Shown here piece by piece: positions 61,340 to 64,000 of a DNA stretch of 64,000 nt; the stretch's first letter is position 1, and each line of letters opens with the position of its first letter. Both the position numbers and the translations under genes were made by a program. Where the stretch lies: the NCBI RefSeq assembly GCF_005871165.1, contig NZ_SWKP01000003.1:558001-622000 (forward strand), read 5' to 3'. Under the pieces are notes generated by a model. It was not told the origin of the DNA. It was given only the letters and a program-made list of their open reading frames with translations, and did not search any database. The stretch comes from Maricaulis alexandrii. GTDB taxonomy: Bacteria; Pseudomonadota; Alphaproteobacteria; Caulobacterales; Maricaulaceae.

Positions 61340-62914
61340 CTACTCCCACTCAATCGTCCCCGGCGGCTTGGACGTCACGTCATAGACCACCCGGTTCACG
61401 CCGCGGCATTCATTGATGATCCGCGTCGCCACGCGGCCGAGGAAGTCGTGTTCGAAGGGGTAGTAGTCGGCGGTCATGCCGTCGACGGAGGTGACGGCGC
61501 GCAGGGCCAGGACGTGGTCATAGGTGCGTTCATCGCCCATCACGCCGACCGTGCGGACCGGCAGGAGGACGGAGAAGGCCTGCCAGATCTTGTCGTAGAG
61601 GCCTTCCTTGCGGATCTCGTCGATATAGATGCTGTCGGCCTTGCGCAAAATGTCGGCCTTTTCCTTGGAGACGGCGCCGGGGATGCGGATGGCCAGGCCC
61701 GGTCCCGGGAAGGGGTGGCGGCCGACAAAGGCTTCCGGCAGGCCCAGTTCGCGGCCCAGGGCGCGGACCTCGTCCTTGAACAGTTCGCGCAGCGGCTCGA
61801 CCAGTTTCATGTTCATGCGTTCCGGCAGGCCGCCGACATTATGGTGCGATTTGATCGTCACCGAGGGCCCGCCATCAAAGCTGACGCTTTCGATCACATC
61901 CGGATAGAGCGTGCCCTGGGCGAGGAAATCGGCGCCGCCGGCTTCCTTGGCCTTGGCCTCGAAGACATCGATGAAGAGCTTGCCGATCGTCTTGCGCTTC
62001 TTCTCCGGATCATCGACGCCTTCCAGCGCATCCAGGAAGAGCTTTTCCTCGTCGGCATGGACGAGCGGGATATTGTAGTGCTCGCGGAACAGGGTCACGA
62101 CCTCGTCCGCCTCGCCCAGGCGCATCAGGCCGGTATCCACGAAGACACAGGTCAGCTGGTCGCCAATGGCTTCGTGCAGCAGCACGGCCACGACCGAACT
62201 GTCGACACCGCCGGACAGGCCGCAGATCACCTTCCCGTCGCCGACCTGGGCGCGGATCTTCATGATCGCCTCGTCCTTGAAGGACTTCATCGACCAGTCA
62301 CCGGCCAGACCGGCAATCGTGTGGGTGAAATTCTTCAGCAGGGCCGCACCGCGCGGCGTGTGCACGACTTCCGGGTGGAATTGCACACCGTAGAAGCGGC
62401 GCGCCTCGTCGGCGATCGCGGCGAAGGGCGCATGGCCGGACTTGGCAATCACCTTGAAGCCCGGCGGCAGGGCCGAGACGCGGTCGCCATGGCTCATCCA
62501 GACGCGCTCTTCATGACCGATCGGACCGAAGCCCTCGAACAGCGGGCTGTCCTCGACCAGAGTGATGTCGGCGCGGCCGAACTCGCGATCATCCGAGGCT
62601 TCCACCGCCCCGCCCAACTGGGCGCACATGGTCTGCTCGCCATAGCAGATGCCCAGGACCGGCAGGCCGCGGGTGAAGACGCTGTCATCGGCGCGCGGGG
62701 AATTGTCCCAATGCGTGGAGTGCGGCGAACCGGACAGGATGATCGCCTTGGGATCAAAATCGTCGATGAAGGCGGCGTCGGCGCGATTATAGGGATGCAC
62801 CTCGCAATACACGCCGCTCTCGCGGACGCGGCGGGCGATCAACTGCGTCACCTGGCTGCCGAAATCGATGATCAGCAGTTTTTCATGGTTCTCGGAAATC
62901 AGGTCATCAGTCAT
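61340..62914 (-). CDS. guaA: GMP synthase (glutamine-hydrolysing)
   Basis: A 524-residue enzyme that turns XMP to GMP. The class I amidotransferase domain has Cys90 ([10 protein letters not shown]) and the His-Glu pair in FHPEV; the ATP-pyrophosphatase domain has LSGGVDSSV near 233, and the C-terminal domain ends KPPGTIEWE. No Shine-Dalgarno site is seen at the ATG; a small hairpin lies 10 bases upstream. It complements gmk at 17 kb and purF at 31 kb. Confidence 0.96.
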   Translation of the reverse strand: MTDDLISENHEKLLIIDFGSQVTQLIARRVRESGVYCEVHPYNRADAAFIDDFDPKAIILSGSPHSTHWDNSPRADDSVFTRGLPVLGICYGEQTMCAQLGGAVEASDDREFGRADITLVEDSPLFEGFGPIGHEERVWMSHGDRVSALPPGFKVIAKSGHAPFAAIADEARRFYGVQFHPEVVHTPRGAALLKNFTHTIAGLAGDWSMKSFKDEAIMKIRAQVGDGKVICGLSGGVDSSVVAVLLHEAIGDQLTCVFVDTGLMRLGEADEVVTLFREHYNIPLVHADEEKLFLDALEGVDDPEKKRKTIGKLFIDVFEAKAKEAGGADFLAQGTLYPDVIESVSFDGGPSVTIKSHHNVGGLPERMNMKLVEPLRELFKDEVRALGRELGLPEAFVGRHPFPGPGLAIRIPGAVSKEKADILRKADSIYIDEIRKEGLYDKIWQAFSVLLPVRTVGVMGDERTYDHVLALRAVTSVDGMTADYYPFEHDFLGRVATRIINECRGVNRVVYDVTSKPPGTIEWE

Positions 62915-62923
62915 GCGCGCACT

Positions 62924-62941
62924 GACCCGCAGGCGCGGGTC
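62924..62941 (-). promoter_or_regulatory. Hairpin in the guaA leader
   Basis: GACCCGC pairs with GCGGGTC around four bases, 10 nt before the guaA start codon. It could hide the start region. No purine-riboswitch pattern (the conserved TATA-x-GG and pyrimidine loops) was found. Confidence 0.4.
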
Positions 62942-63071
62942 TCCCGAAGGTCAAATTGTGAGGGGTTGGCCGAGTCGTTCATCAGCATGCGGCCCGATAG
63001 CGCGGAACGGGCGGCAAGGCTAGTGCCGAGCGGCATTGGCGGGGGATTTTTGTCGCCCCAAGCCCCGACGG

Positions 63072-63189
63072 CCTCCTTCTCCCCGGGGAGAGGAAAGATG
63101 GTCGTCAGAGCTCAGTGGAAACTCCCTCTCCCCTTGCGGGAGAGGGTGGCGCGCATGCGCCGGGTGAGGGGCGGCCGCGCAAGCGGCCA
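63072..63189 (-). repeat. Family II intergenic repeat, copy 2
   Basis: 63123-63188 matches 40494-40559 on the opposite strand with about three differences, plus a second hairpin (CTTCTCCCC-ggggag) to the left. It sits in the 389-bp gap between guaA and the YceI-like gene. Confidence 0.75.
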
Positions 63190-63303
63190 TCAAGAGTTCC
63201 ACATCATTTTATCAAGGAAAACCGCAGCCTCTCCGGCTTCGCCTCTTGAACCGCGCGGCTCACCGGCTCACCTTTGCCATCAGCGCACACCAAGGAGCCT
63301 GCC

Positions 63304-63903
63304 ATGATCCGCCGTCTTTCCGCCCTCGCCCTTCTTCCGGTCCTGGCTGTGGCCACGGCCTGTTCCCAGCCGGCGGCCCAGGGTGACTGGACACTGGATG
63401 CCGAGGCGTCTCAGCTCAATTTCGTGTCGATCAAGTCAGGCGATATCGCCGAAGTGCACCATTTCTCCGGCCTGAGCGGGTCTGTCTCCGAAGATGGTAC
63501 GGCAGAACTGGTGATCGACCTGGCCACGGTGGAAACCGGGATCGTGATCCGCAATGAGCGCATGCGGGAGCACCTGTTCCAGACGGACACCTATCCGCAG
63601 GCGCGGCTGACGGCCGAGATCGACCTGGCCGCCCTGTACGACCTGGCCCCCGGTGACCAGACCGAGCTGACGCTGGACGGCGTGCTGGACCTGCACGGGG
63701 TGCAGTTGCCGATTTCCGCCGATGTGCTGGTGTCCGACCTCAACGGATCGCGCGTCATCGTCTCCACCCAAGGGCCGGTGATGATCCATGCCGAGGATTT
63801 CAACCTGCAGGCCGGGCTCGACACGCTGCAGGAGCTGGCCGGCCTGCCCTCGATCACGCCCGCCGTACCGGTCACGGCCACACTGGTCTTCCAGCGCGAC
63901 TGA
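63304..63903 (+). CDS. YceI-like lipid-binding lipoprotein
   Basis: A 199-residue protein with lipobox TAC (VATACS, Cys20) and the YceI lipocalin-like domain (WTLDAEASQLNFVSIKSGDIAEVHHFSGLSGSV, RNERMREHLFQTDTYPQARL). These proteins bind long hydrophobic chains such as isoprenoids, probably at the periplasmic face of a membrane. AAGGAG precedes the ATG at 63304; the frame upstream is not used. Confidence 0.87.
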   Translation: MIRRLSALALLPVLAVATACSQPAAQGDWTLDAEASQLNFVSIKSGDIAEVHHFSGLSGSVSEDGTAELVIDLATVETGIVIRNERMREHLFQTDTYPQARLTAEIDLAALYDLAPGDQTELTLDGVLDLHGVQLPISADVLVSDLNGSRVIVSTQGPVMIHAEDFNLQAGLDTLQELAGLPSITPAVPVTATLVFQRD

Positions 63904-64000
63904 GTCACATTGCGGCGAGATTGTGATCGCAAGTTACGCCTGCATGAAAATTCCATAAAATATTGAAATTGTTTAACTTCAGGCTCACGCCCAAGACAGT
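63904..64000. other. Terminal 97 bp without a gene
   Basis: No open frame or hairpin is supported here. The last 50 bases are AT-rich (ATAAAATATTGAAATTG), as in a promoter of a gene beyond the window. Confidence 0.5.

Noticed and set aside
62915-63071. Purine riboswitch before guaA
   Set aside because: No three-way junction pattern or conserved loop bases; only a 7-bp hairpin.
60887-63307. 806-codon plus-strand frame across repeats and antisense guaA
   Set aside because: It reads through two repeat elements and the antisense strand of guaA; no domain.

Overview
The window looks like chromosomal core DNA of an alphaproteobacterium close to Maricaulis and the other Hyphomonadales/Caulobacterales. 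This is inferred from high GC, the gene set (lptF-lptG-lptD-surA-pdxA-ksgA, mltG-yicC-gmk, cvpA-purF, bamB-der) and a cluster of GANTC sites, the CcrM target of this group, in front of dnaB. No rRNA, tRNA, CRISPR array, insertion sequence or prophage was seen. Genes are densely packed, and many neighbours overlap by 1-20 nt (ATGA, GTGA, TAATG).

Layout. 0-7.4 kb: a truncated secreted ChaN-like protein, ndk, an SDR, a MerR regulator, a DUF2268-type metalloprotease, an ABC-F ATPase, a small hypothetical protein, and holC followed by two tandem I78-inhibitor-like lipoproteins. 7.4-16.7 kb: pepA divergent from the envelope-biogenesis run lptF-lptG-lptD-surA-pdxA-ksgA. 16.7-23.2 kb (minus strand): fabD, an unrelated membrane-anchored protein, fabG, acpP, fabF, mltG, yicC, gmk. 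23.4-28.7 kb (plus): rpsF-rpsR-rplI, two paralogous four-helix membrane proteins, dnaB-alr. 29.3-34.1 kb: radA, cvpA-purF-SDR, a GNAT. 34.2-40.1 kb: a GT-C-like membrane protein, der, bamB, a YfgM-like protein, panB.

40.1-44.3 kb is the most unusual part. A 0.9-kb gene-free stretch of small repeats is followed by two paralogous three-gene modules. Each module has a small DUF6249-like membrane protein, an ECF sigma factor and a short two-helix protein that may be its anti-sigma factor. The two are separated by an NnrU-family gene. Both modules have the same promoter-like signature, TGCATCC-N16-GCAWCT followed by GGGACAAAGG, ahead of the first gene, as expected if each sigma drives its own operon or they cross-talk.

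44.4-64 kb is an accessory-like region of stress, regulatory and secreted proteins: an SH3b protein, a 7TM-LytTR one-component regulator divergent from a secreted S33 hydrolase, AraC/GyrI-like, SRAP, SlyX, katG divergent from a glutathione-peroxidase homologue, a DNase I-like phosphohydrolase divergent from a beta-rich secreted-toxin-like protein, a PNPOx-like/DUF1348/54-residue membrane protein operon, an AhpD-like protein with a divergent LysR regulator, a WYL regulator, a GST, cspA, a GNAT, guaA and a YceI-like lipoprotein. Three families of short repeats recur between genes at 6.0, 40.2-40.9, 60.9-61.3 and 63.1 kb.
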